A stretch of DNA of 64,000 bases from Dipteronia dyeriana (Eukaryota > Streptophyta > Magnoliopsida > Sapindales > Sapindaceae). The notes under the pieces are model-generated. The model had not been told where the DNA came from and made no database searches. It saw only the letters and a list, made by a program, of their open reading frames with translations. Of this stretch, positions 21,819 to 33,900 are shown piece by piece. The stretch spans positions 80,880,069 through 80,944,068 of the forward strand of contig CM065301.1 in the NCBI GenBank assembly GCA_032871835.1, written 5' to 3'. Position 1 is the first letter of the stretch. Every line of letters begins with the position of its first letter. Both the position numbers and the translations under genes were made by a program.

Positions 21819-23362
21819 TGTAAGTTCCTCGGTTTTTTGATTGGCTTATTTTGTTGACAACCACATGTTGGGATCAATATGTAAAGGTAGTTTAGGGCTT
21901 CATTATTTGTAACCAAGCTCAAGCATCAAAGGTAAAATCACTTGCTTAACTTCATTGAAGAGATTTAGTGCACACACTCACACTCATGCATTTTATTTTA
22001 ATTACCTTGCTTGCATGCTTATTTTCCATTTTGTGTGCCTTGTGTGTCCTATTTTTATTTGAGTGTTGAATGTTTATTTGTGCCTTAAAGAGAGGATTTT
22101 TTCCTCTATACCGTGGTCTAGACCGCTCCCTGTGTAGTGCCCACGCTGCGGCCTGCACAACAGTGTTTGGCAGAGGATGTGCGCTGTGTCTACCGCGGTA
22201 TGTGCTTGTTGCCTACGCCGTGGTCTCCCAAGCGGAGTTTCACAGAGGATGCACGCTGTCCAGACTGCGGTCTGTGCACACTGTATGTACAATGGCCTAC
22301 AGAGCAACGTTGTCCAGGCGATACACCGCTCTCTGTGCTGAGTTCTGGACACTTGCCTTGACCGCGGAACAGCCAGCGGTCCTGACGCGTTTTGGTTACC
22401 TTTCACCCAAAATGACGCATTTTCACTTTAGGCTTCATATATATACATCATCTTCTTCCCAACTCGTTTTTGAAAGCTTTCAAACCAATTTTTGAGTGAC
22501 AGATATTGTTCTTTAGAGAGAGAAGCTCCAAGAAGCCATTTTCACTCAACCCAACTTCATCTCATGATCATCTAGCATCATTCTTGGATCATTCAAGCAT
22601 GAAGCATCATCTTCTTATTGACTAGGTAACTTCTACATGCTCTAGACTTCATAGTTTCATTACAAAGACATGTATGCCTAGGGTTTTAGTCTTTGTTGCA
22701 TATTAAATGCTTGTGTGAATGTTTAATTGCTTTTATGACATGCTTGTGTATTAATTGTTGGTTGAGATGCATTAATTTGTGATAGCTAGCATTTAGGACA
22801 ATTTTTCCCTTCTAGCTAATTCTTCTTGCCTTTGCATTTAGAACATTGATATCTAGGATTTGCTTTAATTGTCATTATTAATCCTAGATAAGCATGAATG
22901 TATTGGCCTAGCATTTTTGCATATTGAATATTCTTTCATATTCTTTCATATTCACTTAGGTTGCCATTATCTCTTCATTGTTATTTTAGCTTGTGGCTAA
23001 GTGGTTAGTGCACAAGGCCAGTGATCCAAAATCGCTATTAAGGCCCGTTGGGTAGAGTTAAAGGGTTAGTAACTAGAGGGTTAGACGGAAGGTTAACCTA
23101 GGTTGTAAACGTTTACTCAATAGTGGATTTTGAGGATCGAGGGTGGCACTCTAAATAGCCCATGGTTTTTCCCATTTAGAGGGTTTCCACGTATATTTTT
23201 CGTGTTGTTATTGTTTTATGTTTGTTGTCATTTAATTAAGCATTTAAGTAGATTGGGGTAGAATTGTTAATATTGATTAATTCGTAAAATTGGTAATCTG
23301 TTGAATTAAAACCTATTCACCCCCTCTTTAGGTTATAGATACACACTTTCTAGGGAATTTCA
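21819..23362 (+). repeat. 5' LTR of Copia member 1 (1544 bp)
   Basis: Starts TGTAAGTTCC and ends GGAATTTCA, an imperfect inverted pair. In the first 60 nt I count three differences from the 3' LTR. A GC-rich region (22110-22390, with CCGCGG at 22193 and 22362) precedes TATATATA at about 22437-22446. The 'gtggtttttccc..ggtttccacgta' U5 motif lies at about 23160-23195. Confidence 0.88.
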
Positions 23363-23364
23363 AT

Positions 23365-23376
23365 TGGTATCAGAGC
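23365..23376 (+). promoter_or_regulatory. Primer binding site, initiator tRNA-Met
   Basis: TGGTATCAGAGC, two bases after the LTR, is the standard Copia PBS complementary to the 3' end of initiator methionine tRNA. Confidence 0.9.
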
Positions 23377-23501
23377 AGGTGCCTAGATATACTTAGGTGA
23401 TCTGTGCATTATGTGTGTCTTACCTTATGCATTTTGGTTGTTTGCATTTTGTGTGTTGCATTACATTTGCATCTTCATATCATTCATTACCCTCAAACAC
23501 A

Positions 23502-24465
23502 ATGAGTGGAAACGGAAATGGTCATGAGAGGTCTCAAGCACAAGACCCTCTTTACTCAATGGGGTGAATTATGCTACTTGGAAGGGCAAGATGAAAGCCT
23601 ATCTTTGCCAAATAGATGACCGTGCTTGGATGGATATTGAAGACGGTTATACTCCTCCAATAATGACCATTGACGATGGTGTAAAAGCTCCTAAGCCCAA
23701 GTCTAGTTGGAAAACTCAAGAGTTTGAAGCATCCAAGTGGAACAACAAGGCTATGCATGCCATTCTTTATGCCGTGGACGATAATCAGTACAAGCTAGTC
23801 CAAATCATTAGGATTGCAAAGGAAACTTGGGACATTCTTCAAACTGCATATGAGGGAACCGAGGTAGTTAAGGACTCAAAGCTCCAAGTCCTCCAAATGC
23901 AATTTGAGATGATTAGAATGGAGGAGCATGAATGCTTCAATGACTTCCAAGTGAAGTTGATGGATATTGTCAACCAAAGCCATCAACTTGGTGACCCCTA
24001 TTCGGATAGGAGAGTCAAGCAAAAAATTATGAGGTCATTTCCACCACGGTTCGAATCAAAGGTGACGGCACTTGAAGTGAGTACAAGAATATGAAGCCAA
24101 GTGAAGTCATTGGAAGACATCTAGCTTATGAGTCTAGATGGAACACCTCACCCACACCTCCGAAGAAGTAAAAGAGCATTGCCTTGAAGACCACTAAGGT
24201 TGAAGAAAAGGTGGAGGACTCGGATGAAGAAATTTCCCTCATGGTTAAAAGATTCAAGAAATTCATGAAGTTTAAGAGGAAAGGTTTTGGGTCAAAGGGG
24301 AAAGAAGTGAAAAGGAAAACTCCCTTCAAGAAGATTGAAAAGTTTCAAGAAAGTGACTCCAAGAAAGGCATTCAATGCTATGAATGCAGTGGCTTTGGTC
24401 ACATTGCTCCAGAATGTGCAAATTTGAATAAAAAGAAAAAGGAGAAGACAATGGCGGCTACTTAG
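23502..24465 (+). pseudogene. gag of Copia member 1, frameshifted
   Basis: The start ATG at 23502 is shared with member 2 (51386) and opens MSGNGNGH. A one-base deletion near 23530 then breaks the frame, which is picked up again by 23564-24094 (NYATWKGKMKAYLCQ), a UBN2/Retrotran_gag_2 domain. A 7-base deletion near 24080 shifts frame again. The zinc knuckle CYECSGFGHIAPEC (CX2CX4HX4C) is at about 24376-24417. A TAG at about 24463 replaces a Trp codon. Gag would package element RNA into virus-like particles; this copy could not make it. Confidence 0.82.
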
Positions 24466-25287
24466 AGTGATAGTGAAAACTTAGAAGAGGAAGAAAAGTC
24501 TTCGGATGATGAAGGTCGAGTTGCAAACTTCATTGCCTTCACAACATCTCATAATGGCAAGGAAGTTGTAAGTGACAAGGAAGAAGTATATGACTCTAGT
24601 GATGAGAGTACTTCTTATAACTCTAGGTTTGAGATTGATGAGGAAATGGACTATGTAGACGTCATGAAGTTTTTTGAAAAGTCTAGATTGAAAAAGAAGA
24701 ATCTAAAGTTGACCTTCAAGATTACCAACTTGAGTGAGAAGGTAAAGAGTGGAAAAGAGTTAGAAGAGAGTTTAAAGTTGGATCTTGTGATCACTAAGAA
24801 GAGTGAAGAAAACTTGAAGATTGAGCTTAAGGAAGCGAAAGAGTTGGTTGCCAAGATGACATCCGAAACCGAGAGACTTGACAAGATGCTATCATGTGGG
24901 AAGAGTCCTACTGATAAAATGGGTCTAGGGTATATGGAAGGCAAGGATGCCACTTCCTTGAAGAAGACCATCTTTGTCAAGAGTCTAAAGGACAAAGAGG
25001 TTCAAAAGTCACACTAACATATGAGATCAAATGAGGTTGGTGAATCATCAAAGCAAGCACAAACAAAGTGTCAAGCTAAAACAAATTCACCAAAAGCTAG
25101 AGCTCATCAAACAAGACCACAACCTCCAAGGAGCTCTCAAATTCAACAAAGAAGCTTTCACCCACAACCAAGAAGAGAAGCTAATGTGGCTCAACCGTAA
25201 AGGATGTTTCAAAGAAGAGATTCGTCTCAACACCAAAGGACAACTCAAAGAAGAGGAAAGTCTTCCATGTTTGCATAAGGATATGGT
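24466..25287 (+). pseudogene. Acidic and coiled-coil linker of gag-pol, Copia member 1
   Basis: In frame after the TAG there is an acidic stretch (SSDDEG, VSDKEEV, DSSDEST). A Lys/Glu/Leu-rich segment follows at 24646-25017 (ITNLSEKVKSGKELEESL) with strong coiled-coil character. A basic, Gln-rich part runs up to the second zinc knuckle and is frameshifted at 25017-25031. The same order occurs in member 2. The role is unknown; gag multimerisation is a reasonable guess. Confidence 0.65.
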
Positions 25288-26058
25288 ATGAATTCTTACT
25301 TTACTCCCATATGTCATTATTGTGGTGTTGAAGGTCACATAAGACCGAACTGTTTTAAATTTATCAAGTTGTGTCGTTTTGAAAGCATGATTGAGAAGAA
25401 TAGACTTAGAAGAGCCAAAATGCATGCACCTAGGAATTTTAGAGCCAATGAACCCAAGGCTCCTAGAAATGACAATGTTGCTAATAGGTGGACTAGAACT
25501 AATGAGTATGTTTGCCATGTGGCCCAAGTGGCGTTCAAGGCGAAAGCCACTAACACTTGGTACCTTGATAGTGGTTGTTCTAGGCATATGACCGAAAATA
25601 AGAGTTTCTTCGAAACTCTTATGATGGAGGATGGTGGATTTGTCACCTTTGGTGATGGTTCATGTAAGAAGGTTCTAGGAAAAGCAAACATCTTCATCCC
25701 CAGTTTGCCCTCCTTGCCTAATGCTCTCTATGTAGATGGCTTGCAAGCCAATCTCATTAGCATATCACATTTAAGTGATGAAGGGCTTTTGGTTTTGTTT
25801 GGAAAAGTTGATTGCTCTATTCTAAGAGAAGATGGACATGTTTTATTGAAATACAAAAGATCAAGTGACAATTGTTATTGTCTTGATTCTACTGGCATCT
25901 CTTGCAATTTGTCTAGTTGTGATCAAGTTGAATTATGGCATCAAAGGTTAGGTCATATGAATTTCAAAGACTTGAAAGTTCTTGAGAGGTTGAAAGTTGT
26001 GCGAGGCCTTCCTAAGTTTGGAAATAGAATTGAGGGAGTTTGTGGACCTTGTCAATAG
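25288..26058 (+). pseudogene. Second zinc knuckle, protease and GAG-pre-integrase, Copia member 1
   Basis: A 256-codon frame contains CHYCGVEGHIRPNC (second CCHC knuckle, residues about 9-22). It then has NTWYLDSGCSRHMTENKSFF with the aspartic protease DSG active site, and VELWHQRLGHMNFKDLKVLE followed by CGPC, the zinc-binding HHCC domain before integrase. It ends at TAG 26056, where member 2 has CAA. Every catalytic residue visible in this piece is kept. Confidence 0.82.
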
Positions 26059-26790
26059 GGAAAGAAAACTAAGAGTGTGATAAGAAAGGTAAGTATCTTG
26101 CTACTAAAGAGCCATTAGAGCTTCTTCATATGGACCTTATGGGTCCCATGCAAACCGAAAGTCTCTGTGGCAAGAGGTACATTTTTGTTTGTGTGGATGA
26201 TTTTTCTAGATTTACTTGGACTTACTTTCTTAGAGAAAAATTTGAAACATTTGAAACCTTTAAAATGCTTTGCACTAAAATTCAAAATGAGAAGGATTCT
26301 CACATAAAATGCATTAAGAGAATTATGAGTGATCATGGGAGAGAATTTGAAAATATTAGTTTTGAAAACTTTTGTGATAGTCTTGGCATTTCCCATGAGT
26401 TCTCAGCTCCTCGAACTCCTTAACAAAATATGGTAGTAGAGAGGAAGAATAAAGTCCTCCAAAAGATGGCCCGTGTGATATTGCATAGCAACAATGTGCC
26501 TAGGAACCTTTAGGCTGAAGCTGTCAATACTGCTTGTTATATAGGCAATAGGGTTTTTTTATAGGCCCGGGACTAGAAAAACCTCCTATAAATTGTGGAA
26601 CGGTAGGAAGCCAAATGTTAGCTACTTCCACTCATTTGGAATCAAGTGCTATATTCTAAATGACCGTGATAAACTTGGCAAGTTCGATGCTAAGAGTGAT
26701 GAGGGGATTTTCATTGCCTATGCCCTAAATAGTAAGGCCTATAGAGTTTTTAATTTGAAGACAAGAAGTGTTATGGAATAGATGATTGTA
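26059..26790 (+). pseudogene. Integrase (rve core) of Copia member 1
   Basis: The rve core has HMDLMGPM (first Asp), SDHGREFEN (second Asp) and VVERKN (Glu), so the D,D,E triad remains legible. The frame is broken near 26065, by TAA at 26421 (CAA in member 2), by TAG near 26511 and by an extra T in a T-run near 26560. The C-terminal part (HSFGIKCYILNDRDKLGKFD) is readable to about 26780. Confidence 0.78.
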
Positions 26791-28160
26791 AGCCTAAGGT
26801 TAGTAACCATGATGAGGAGATTAGTGTGATTGATTATACTCCCTTGGTGAGGATTGATGAGAGTTCTAGTGATGAAAAATCTAAGCTTGACAAAGAGGTC
26901 ACTCAATCTCTTGATAGAGATCCTACTTTGGACTCTAAGGAACCCGCTCACTGGGTTAGGCATCTCCACAACAAGAGTGACATTATTGGAAATGTGAATG
27001 AGGGTGTGTGAACGAGACATCAATTAGCAAATCAAATTAATTACACTTGCTACACCTCTCAACTTGAACCCAAAAAGGTTGATGAAGCTTTAAGTGATGA
27101 GTTTTGGGTTCTTGCTATGCAAGAAGAGCTAAATCAATTTGAAAGGAATGAGGCTTGGACTCTAGTTCCTAGGCCTAAGAACACTAATGTGATAGGCACC
27201 AAGTGGGTCTATAGGAACAAATCTGATAAGGATGGCAATATTGTGTGGAACAAAGCTAGACTTGTTGCACAAGGATACTCTCAAATTGAGGGTATCGATT
27301 TTGAGGAGACTTTTGCTCTTGTTGCCCGTTTAGAGTCCATTAGGCTTCTCTTATCCATATCTTGTGTTCAAAAATTTAAATTGTATCAAATGGATGTTAA
27401 GAGTGTCTTCTTGTAAGAGGAAGTGTTTATGGAGCAACCTAAGGGGTTTGTGGATCCTCACCACCCCAATCATGTTTATCGCCTCAAAAAGGCGCTATAT
27501 GGGTTGAAACAAGCACCGAGGGCTTGGTATGAGCACCTCACTCTTTATCTTGTTAACAATGACTACTCTAGAGGTAGTGTTGACAAAACTTTGTTCATAA
27601 AGTGCACTAAAGATAAGCTATTCATAGCTCAAATTTATTTTGATGACATTGTTTTTTGTTCCACCAACAACTTGAAAGTTCAATAATTTATTGATGTCAT
27701 AACTCATGAGTTTGAAATAAGCATGGTTGGTGAACTTAATTATTTCCTAGGCTTGCAAATCAAGCAAATACATGATGGGATCTTCATATCCCAAGCTAAG
27801 TATGCCAAGAACCTAGTGAAGAAGTTTGGCCTTGAGAATGCCAAATATTGTGACACACCAATGAGTACCACTTTGAAACTTAGCAAGGATGCTAGTGGAA
27901 AAAGTGTGGATCAAAGTCTATATCATGGCATGATAGGGAGCTTGCTATACTTGACTGCTAGTAGACCCAATATAGCTTTTAGTGTTGGTATGTGTGCTAG
28001 GTACCAAGCCAATCCCAAGGAATCCCATCTCTCCTCTATGAAGAGAATCATTCGATATGTGAATGGGACATCCAACTATGGGATATGGTACTCTTTTGAC
28101 ACTAACGCTAGTTCAGTTGGCTTTAGTGATGCAGATTGGGCAGGTAATTATGATGATAGG
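26791..28160 (+). pseudogene. Reverse transcriptase of Copia member 1
   Basis: After a Ser/Asp-rich linker the RVT_2 domain starts at about 27117 ([18 protein letters not shown]) and includes [17 protein letters not shown] and the active site, here YFDDI where YVDDI is usual. A 12-base deletion plus TAA near 27414 and TAA near 27684 interrupt it. The segment 27723-28190 (GELNYFLGLQIKQ.. LLYLTASRPNIAF) completes the domain. Confidence 0.8.
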
Positions 28161-28578
28161 AAGAGTACATTAGGCGGTCCTACTTCCTAGGGAACAATCT
28201 TGTGTCTTGGTTTTCTAAGAAGCAAAATTCCATCTCATTTTCCACAGCCGAGGCTGAGTATATAGCAGTTGGGAGTGCTTGCACACAACTCCTTTTGATG
28301 AAACAAATGCTTGTGGATTATGGCTTTGAGCAAGGTACTCTAACCCTTTATTGTGATAACATGAGTGCCATCAATATTTCAAAAAATCTTGTCCAACATT
28401 CTAGAACCAAGCATATTGATATTAGACATCATTTCATTAGGGAGCTAGTTGAGAGCAAATGCATTGCACTTGAACATGTAGGCACAAATGATCAACTAGC
28501 GGATTTAATTATTAAACCATAGATTCAACTAAGTTTAAATCTCTTAGTAGGTCTATTGGGATTTGTCATATGCATTGA
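28161..28578 (+). pseudogene. RNase H of Copia member 1
   Basis: WFSKKQNSISFSTAEAEYIA and LYCDNMSAINISKN are the standard Copia RNase H motifs, with the Glu and Asp catalytic residues. It runs as one frame from 28202 to a TAG at about 28520; the family stop lies at about 28576-28578 by comparison with member 2. Confidence 0.8.
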
Positions 28579-29800
28579 TGAGTTTTGGTGGTTGACCCTA
28601 TATGGGGAGCTCAAGCAAAGAGAGCGAACTTGCATCTTAATAAGCAAATAATTGTTCAATTTTATGCTCTTTAATTAATTGCTTGAGTATCTCGGATGCA
28701 TATATTATTATATGTCTTTTTATTCAATAAGTGTGTTTTTTCCTTATTTGAAATGCATGTCTCATTTATGTTCAAATATGTATTTTAGGACTAGGAAACT
28801 TGATTGGGAAGTACATTTGATTGACCCAAATTTTATCTCCATGCTTGTGAAAACATGATCTTGACATGCTTAAAGTGTTATGCATGATGAATTTATTGAA
28901 TGCTTACAAAATGATTACAAATCTGTGTGCAAGTGTCTTTTGGGACTTCATTCAATAAGGATATTGTATCCATTTCAAGGATTTTCACATTCCTATAGTC
29001 TCTCTCTCTTTACTTAATTAAACAAGGCTACTATCATACGGGTATCTTGTCTAGAAAAATCTAATAAGGCGTAATAGTCGCTCATGTCTTGTTCAACTTG
29101 TACAGTTTGATGGTTGCTATTATGTTTTTGGTTGAACTATATATTGTTTTCCATTGTCAATTTGGTGCAAATTGGTTTGACTTCTCTTGGAACCTCATGT
29201 GTTATTTTCCTTTGCCAAATATCATGATTTTGGAAGTTGATGTTGCATGTATTTCATTCAAGGTAAAATCTTTCGCACATGTTCCAATCAATAAAACTTC
29301 CATGAATTTCTCTCTCTTAATTAACCTTCATAAAGTTGTTGTATATGATTATGCATTTACATTGCAAATATCTCTTTTTGCTACAGCATCCCGGTTGGGA
29401 AATACTTCTTTGCCTATCTTGTGACAAAAATGGGGAGTAGTGTTGGATTTAGGGGGAGTTGATATTGGTATGTTTTAAGGGGAGATTGACCTATTGTGAG
29501 GGAGTTGGCCTATTTAGGAGGAGCATTTACTTTGTGCATTGTTGATTGCATGTTACTTGTTTCTATTTCATGCAAATTGGACTTGTTTTTATTTTTCTTA
29601 ATCCCTTTCATACACTTGTCTTGGAAAGTGTAGTTCTTTGTTTTGTAGGGATGATCATACTACAAGAGATTAAAGATTTGAAGATTTAGCTTTAGGTGTC
29701 TCTTGTAACATAGAATGGTTGTTTGTTGACCTCTTGTTTATTTCTTGTTATTTGTTGTGAGGATACTTTGTGAGTGAGTGGTTTTGTCACGAAATAGCCA
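28579..29800 (+). other. Non-coding tail between RNase H and 3' LTR, Copia member 1
   Basis: About 1.2 kb without a conserved frame; a 111-codon frame at 29089-29424 is not kept in member 2. Several purine tracts (TGGGGAGTAG, TTAGGGGGAG, TAAGGGGAGATTG, TAGGAGGAG) occur at 29429-29525, resembling extra PPTs. SIRE-type elements can carry an env-like ORF here; I see none. Confidence 0.55.
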
Positions 29801-29811
29801 AAGGGGGAGAT
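29801..29811 (+). promoter_or_regulatory. Polypurine tract, Copia member 1
   Basis: AAGGGGGAGAT directly precedes the 3' LTR start TGTAAG. Confidence 0.88.
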
Positions 29812-31346
29812 TGTAAGTTCCTCTGTTTTTTGATTGGCTTATTTCATTGACAACCACATGTTGGGATCAATATGTAAGGGTAGTTTAGGGCTTCATTGTT
29901 TGTAACCAAGCTCAAGCATCAATGGTAAAATCACTTGCTTAACTTCATTGAAGAGATTTAGTGCACACACTCACACTCATGCATTTTATTTTAATTACCT
30001 TGCTTGCATGCTTATTTGCCATTTTGTGTGCCTTGTGTGTCTTATTTTTATTTGAGTGTTGAATGTTCTTTTGTGCCTTAAAGAGAGGATTTTTTCCTCT
30101 ATATCGCGATCTAGACAGCTCCCTATGCAGTGCCCATGTCGTGGCCTGCACAACAGTGTTTGGCAGAGGATGCGTGCTGTGTCTACCGCGGTCTGTGATT
30201 GTTGCCTACGCCGCGGTCTCCCAAGCGGAGTTTCAGAGAGGATGCACATTGTCCAGACTGCGGTCTGTGCACACTGCATGCACAGCGGCCTACAGAGCGG
30301 TGTTATCCAGGCGATACACAGCTCTCTGTGCTGCGGTCTGGACACTTGCCTGGACCATGGTACAGCTAGCGGTCCTGACGCGTTTTGGTTGCCTTTCGCC
30401 CAAAACGACGCAGTTTCACTTAAGGCTTCATATATATACATCATCTTCTTCCCAACTCTTTTTTGAGAGCTTCCAATCCTATTTTTGAGTGAGAGATATT
30501 GTTCTTTAGAGAGAGAAGCTCCAAGAACCCATTTATACTCAACCCAACTTCATCTCATGATCATCTAGCTTCATTCTAGGATCATTCAAGCATGAAGCAT
30601 CATCTTCTTCTTGACTAGGTAACTTCTACATGCTTTAGACTTCATAGTTTCATTACAAAGACATGTATGCCTAGGGTTTTAGTCTTTATTGCATATTAAA
30701 TGCTTGTTTGAATGTTTAATTGCTTTTATGACATGTTTGTGTATTGATTGTTGGTTGAGATGCAATAATTTGTGATAACTAGCATTTATGACGATTTTGC
30801 CCTTCTAGCTAATTCTTATTGCCTTTGAATTTAGAACATTGATATCTAGGATTTGCTTTAATTGTCATTATTAATCCTAGATAAGCATGAATGTATTAAC
30901 CTAGCATTTTTGCATATTGATTATTCTTTCATATTCACTTAGGTTGCCATTATCTTTTCATTGTTGTTTTAGCTTGTGGCTAAGTGGTTAGTGCACAAGG
31001 CTAGTGATCCAAAATCGCTATTAAGGCCCGTTAGGTAGAGTGAAAGGGTTAGTAACTGGAGGGTTAGACGGTAGGTCAACCTAGGTTATAAAATTCTACT
31101 CAATAGTGGATTTTAAGGATCGAGGGTGGCACTCTAAATAGCCTGTGGTTTTTTCAATTTGGAGGGTTTCCACTTATATTTTCCATATTGTTATTGTGTT
31201 ATGTTTGTTGTCATTTAATTGAGCATTTAAGTAGATTGGGTTAGAATTGTTAATATTGATTAATCCGTAAAATTGGTAATCTATCGAATTAAAACCTATT
31301 CACCCCCCCTCTAGGTTATAGATACACACTTTTTTAGGGAATTTCA
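29812..31346 (+). repeat. 3' LTR of Copia member 1 (1535 bp)
   Basis: Starts TGTAAGTTCC and ends GGAATTTCA, followed by the GCGCT target repeat. CCGCGG occurs at 30186 and 30211. Open frames of up to 149 codons across 29995-30488 fall inside the GC-rich part of the LTR and are not genes. Confidence 0.88.
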
Positions 31347-31351
31347 GCGCT

Positions 31352-31700
31352 GGTGTTGCGTTTGTCGAGTGGCGCTTCACCAGTGAAACACCACTGATAT
31401 TGTGCGTTGGTGAGGGTGGCGCTTGTCAAGTGGCGCCTCACCAACGTAACACCACTGATCTCGTGCACTGGTGAGGGTGGCACTGGTCGAGTAGAGCCTC
31501 ACCAGCGCCATCCGTGACCTTTTATGACTTCAGTTCTTCCGTTTTGGCCCCAACTTTTCTCAATTTCACAATATTACCCTAGGTTTGCTAAAGGAACCTG
31601 TACAAGCTTAATACACCATTAAATACTCGATTTTTACTCATGAGTGAGTGCAATTGACAGGATATAGAGGCTACACCAAGTGTAGAAATGGGAGTTATGA
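31352..31700 (-). repeat. Athila 3' LTR, remaining inner part
   Basis: Continues the LTR broken at 21818; aligns with 42676-43024. Its first 150 bp contain the GGTCGAGTGGCGCCTCACCA-type module. It ends GGGAGTTATGA where the other LTR has GGGAGTTATCA. Confidence 0.82.
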
Positions 31701-33900
31701 AATACCACCAAACCTATCTTTTGCTCGTCCCCGAGCAAAACTGAAGCAAACAAAAAATGTTAAATTAGCCTAATCCGAACTAAACTAAGAGAACACCATT
31801 TTCAATTGCAATTTCCATCGAGCCAACTAAAGATGAGATGAGACATTGACCAACCTATATTGTAGTAAAGAGGGATGCCAAGGCATGTAAACCAAGGTGC
31901 TACAACACTAGAGATTACAATTCTGGACTTCTTTGTGGAGTTAGCATCAAAAGCATCGAACACAAGAGTCGTTAGATAACATTTCGCCTTGACTCTAAAC
32001 CTTTCAAGATTTCTCTCTTTTTTTTTTACACTGAACCTAGGCTCGCTCATCAAACTTATATGAGTTGGAGTTTATGTACAAAAAAATTTCAAATTTACAC
32101 GCATATGGAAAATTTGTAAGGACGCTCACAGTTTCATGCAAATAAACCTCTTGAATAGAATCAAACATTAAGAACTCTCTTTTTTTCAAGCTAGACCCTT
32201 CCTAAAGATCAATTATGACTTCTTTTTAGGTGCAAGTGAGGTTGATGATGGATGGTGATGGAGAGGTCGGGTGGGTATGGTTTTATTTGTGAGACAATTA
32301 TCACATTAGAGTTTTTTCCTTAATATCCTTTGTACATTCCCCTTTTTAACGCCTAGACAATTTATTGACTTTCAGAGCTCGTACATTTTAGTTGTTGTTT
32401 TATATTTAAGCAACCTTTTACAACGGATTTTTAAGGCTCTACTCATTTTTTTTTAATAAAGTGGTGCAATTTACACAATGAGCCTAAGTAAATGCTAATT
32501 GAAGATGAGGATGATTTCTTGGTAATTTTACATGACATGCCTATAATGGAGATGGTGTAGGCTAAAACATATTGCATACGTCATCTCTATATGTACGGGT
32601 ATAGCAAGAAAACAAGGTAAATCATATGAGGAGGCCAACTTTTGAAAGTTTGTTCTTTAATGTTCAATGCAATGAGAATAGATCCTTTTTCTCATTTCTA
32701 ATATCTACATGATGCGTGTTTAGAGAGTAAAATTAAAATTCACTCTTACGTACGCAATATTTAGGCAATGAAGCTCACATGGGTAGTCTCCACTAATGAT
32801 CTAGACATCTCAGGCGTGCTATCTCATTCACTAATGCACAATGAGTCCAGTAGGATGTGTGTAAGCAATGTGGTGCAGCTTTAGCCAACAAGGCCCTAGA
32901 GTGATACATGACATACCAAAAATTTACTACAACGGCTCAGACCCAAAGCATCTCAACAAGCAACCCTTGTTGCTCAAAATTCTACCTAAAAATTGGTAGA
33001 AATTTGACCCAAAAACATACAATCATGCAAAAATAAAAAATTTAAAGATAAAGCACACGAAACAATCAAGCAAGACACACAAGAGCCAAAAGCTGGTTAT
33101 CGAATGGTTGTACCCCCAAACCTAAATGAAACATTGTCCTTAATGTTTAAACAAAAGAAATGAATGAACAATGTAAGCTTAGAAGCGGGAAAGAGGCCAA
33201 ACGAAACACCGCATAAAAGCAAACATCACCGATACCTAAAAGCTAAGCACAATACAACTCCACAAAAATAACTTAAACAAAGTATAAATGAGAGGCATAA
33301 AATAAATATGAATGAGATAAAACATAATAAATAAGAGAAGTTCAAACTAAAATGCAATAATAAATAAAATCCATCAAGTTAAACATCCTAAAAAGATAAA
33401 AACTGCTAAAACAAAATAAAAGCAACACGATTGGAGCAAATGGTGGTATGAAACAGTCGTTCTGGTCATTCATTAAACACGGGATCCTTGCCCTTCTGTC
33501 CCCTCTTGAGGTCTTCAACTAACATGTAGTCGGGCATATAATCTGCAGCTAAAAACCCCTGGTCATAGGAAGGTGATGGTGAAGGTGGTTATGGTCTTCT
33601 ACACCGCTCTCTCCTTTGATAAGTCCAGAGGCCTAACTGTTGCCTTATGTCGGCATTGTCCGTTCTGATATCCTCCACCTCGGCCTCCTGGTCTACTTTG
33701 AAATCATAAAACTGCTAGGAGAGGATATCAATCTTGCCTTCAATGCGAGTCTGAAAAGTCTGGCTCTCACCGACCACCTTCACCAACCACTCTAGCTTAT
33801 CCATAATTTGGCTACTTTGCTCAGGACCCACTGTATCCTTATCATCTCCAGAAATGCCATAGTCATAATCTTTTTCATCTGACCCCTCAGGTCCGGAGCC
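31701..33900 (-). other. Athila spacer between env-like ORF and 3' LTR
   Basis: About 2.2 kb without conserved coding. On the minus strand the part next to the LTR ends GGTTTGGTGGTATTT, the likely PPT. The segments CTCGTCCCCGAGCAAAA (31722) and CCCCCAAACCTAAATGAAACATTGTCC (about 33113) recur in the Athila fragment at 6161-7895, so this spacer is a family feature. Confidence 0.6.

Larger units (their letters stand above)
21819..31346 (+). mobile_element. Copia element of the 1.5-kb-LTR family (SIRE/Maximus-like), member 1
   Basis: Flanked by GCGCT at 21814-21818 and 31347-31351, a perfect 5-bp target duplication. LTRs are at 21819-23362 and 29812-31346, PBS at 23365 and PPT at 29801. The internal order gag, protease, integrase, RT, RNase H is that of Copia. 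A 1.2-kb non-coding tail after RNase H and two zinc knuckles suggest the SIRE/Maximus branch; this lineage call is inference. Many stops and frameshifts make it defective. Member 2 lies at 49724-59272. Confidence 0.88.

Noticed and set aside
22070..22495. Open frames of 110-149 codons in the LTRs (also 29995-30488, 50094-50366, 58083-58382)
   Set aside because: They overlap on both strands, lie wholly inside the GC-rich U3 of LTRs, and have no domain-like sequence. GC-rich patches in AT-rich DNA simply have fewer stops.
23365..23376. tRNA-Met gene at TGGTATCAGAGC (also 51247)
   Set aside because: Only the 12-nt primer binding site complementary to the tRNA 3' end is present; there is no cloverleaf.
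29089..29424. 111-codon frame after RNase H as a possible env-like ORF of Copia member 1
   Set aside because: The aligned region of member 2 (about 57040-57350) does not keep the frame, and no signal peptide or transmembrane pattern stands out beyond generic hydrophobicity.
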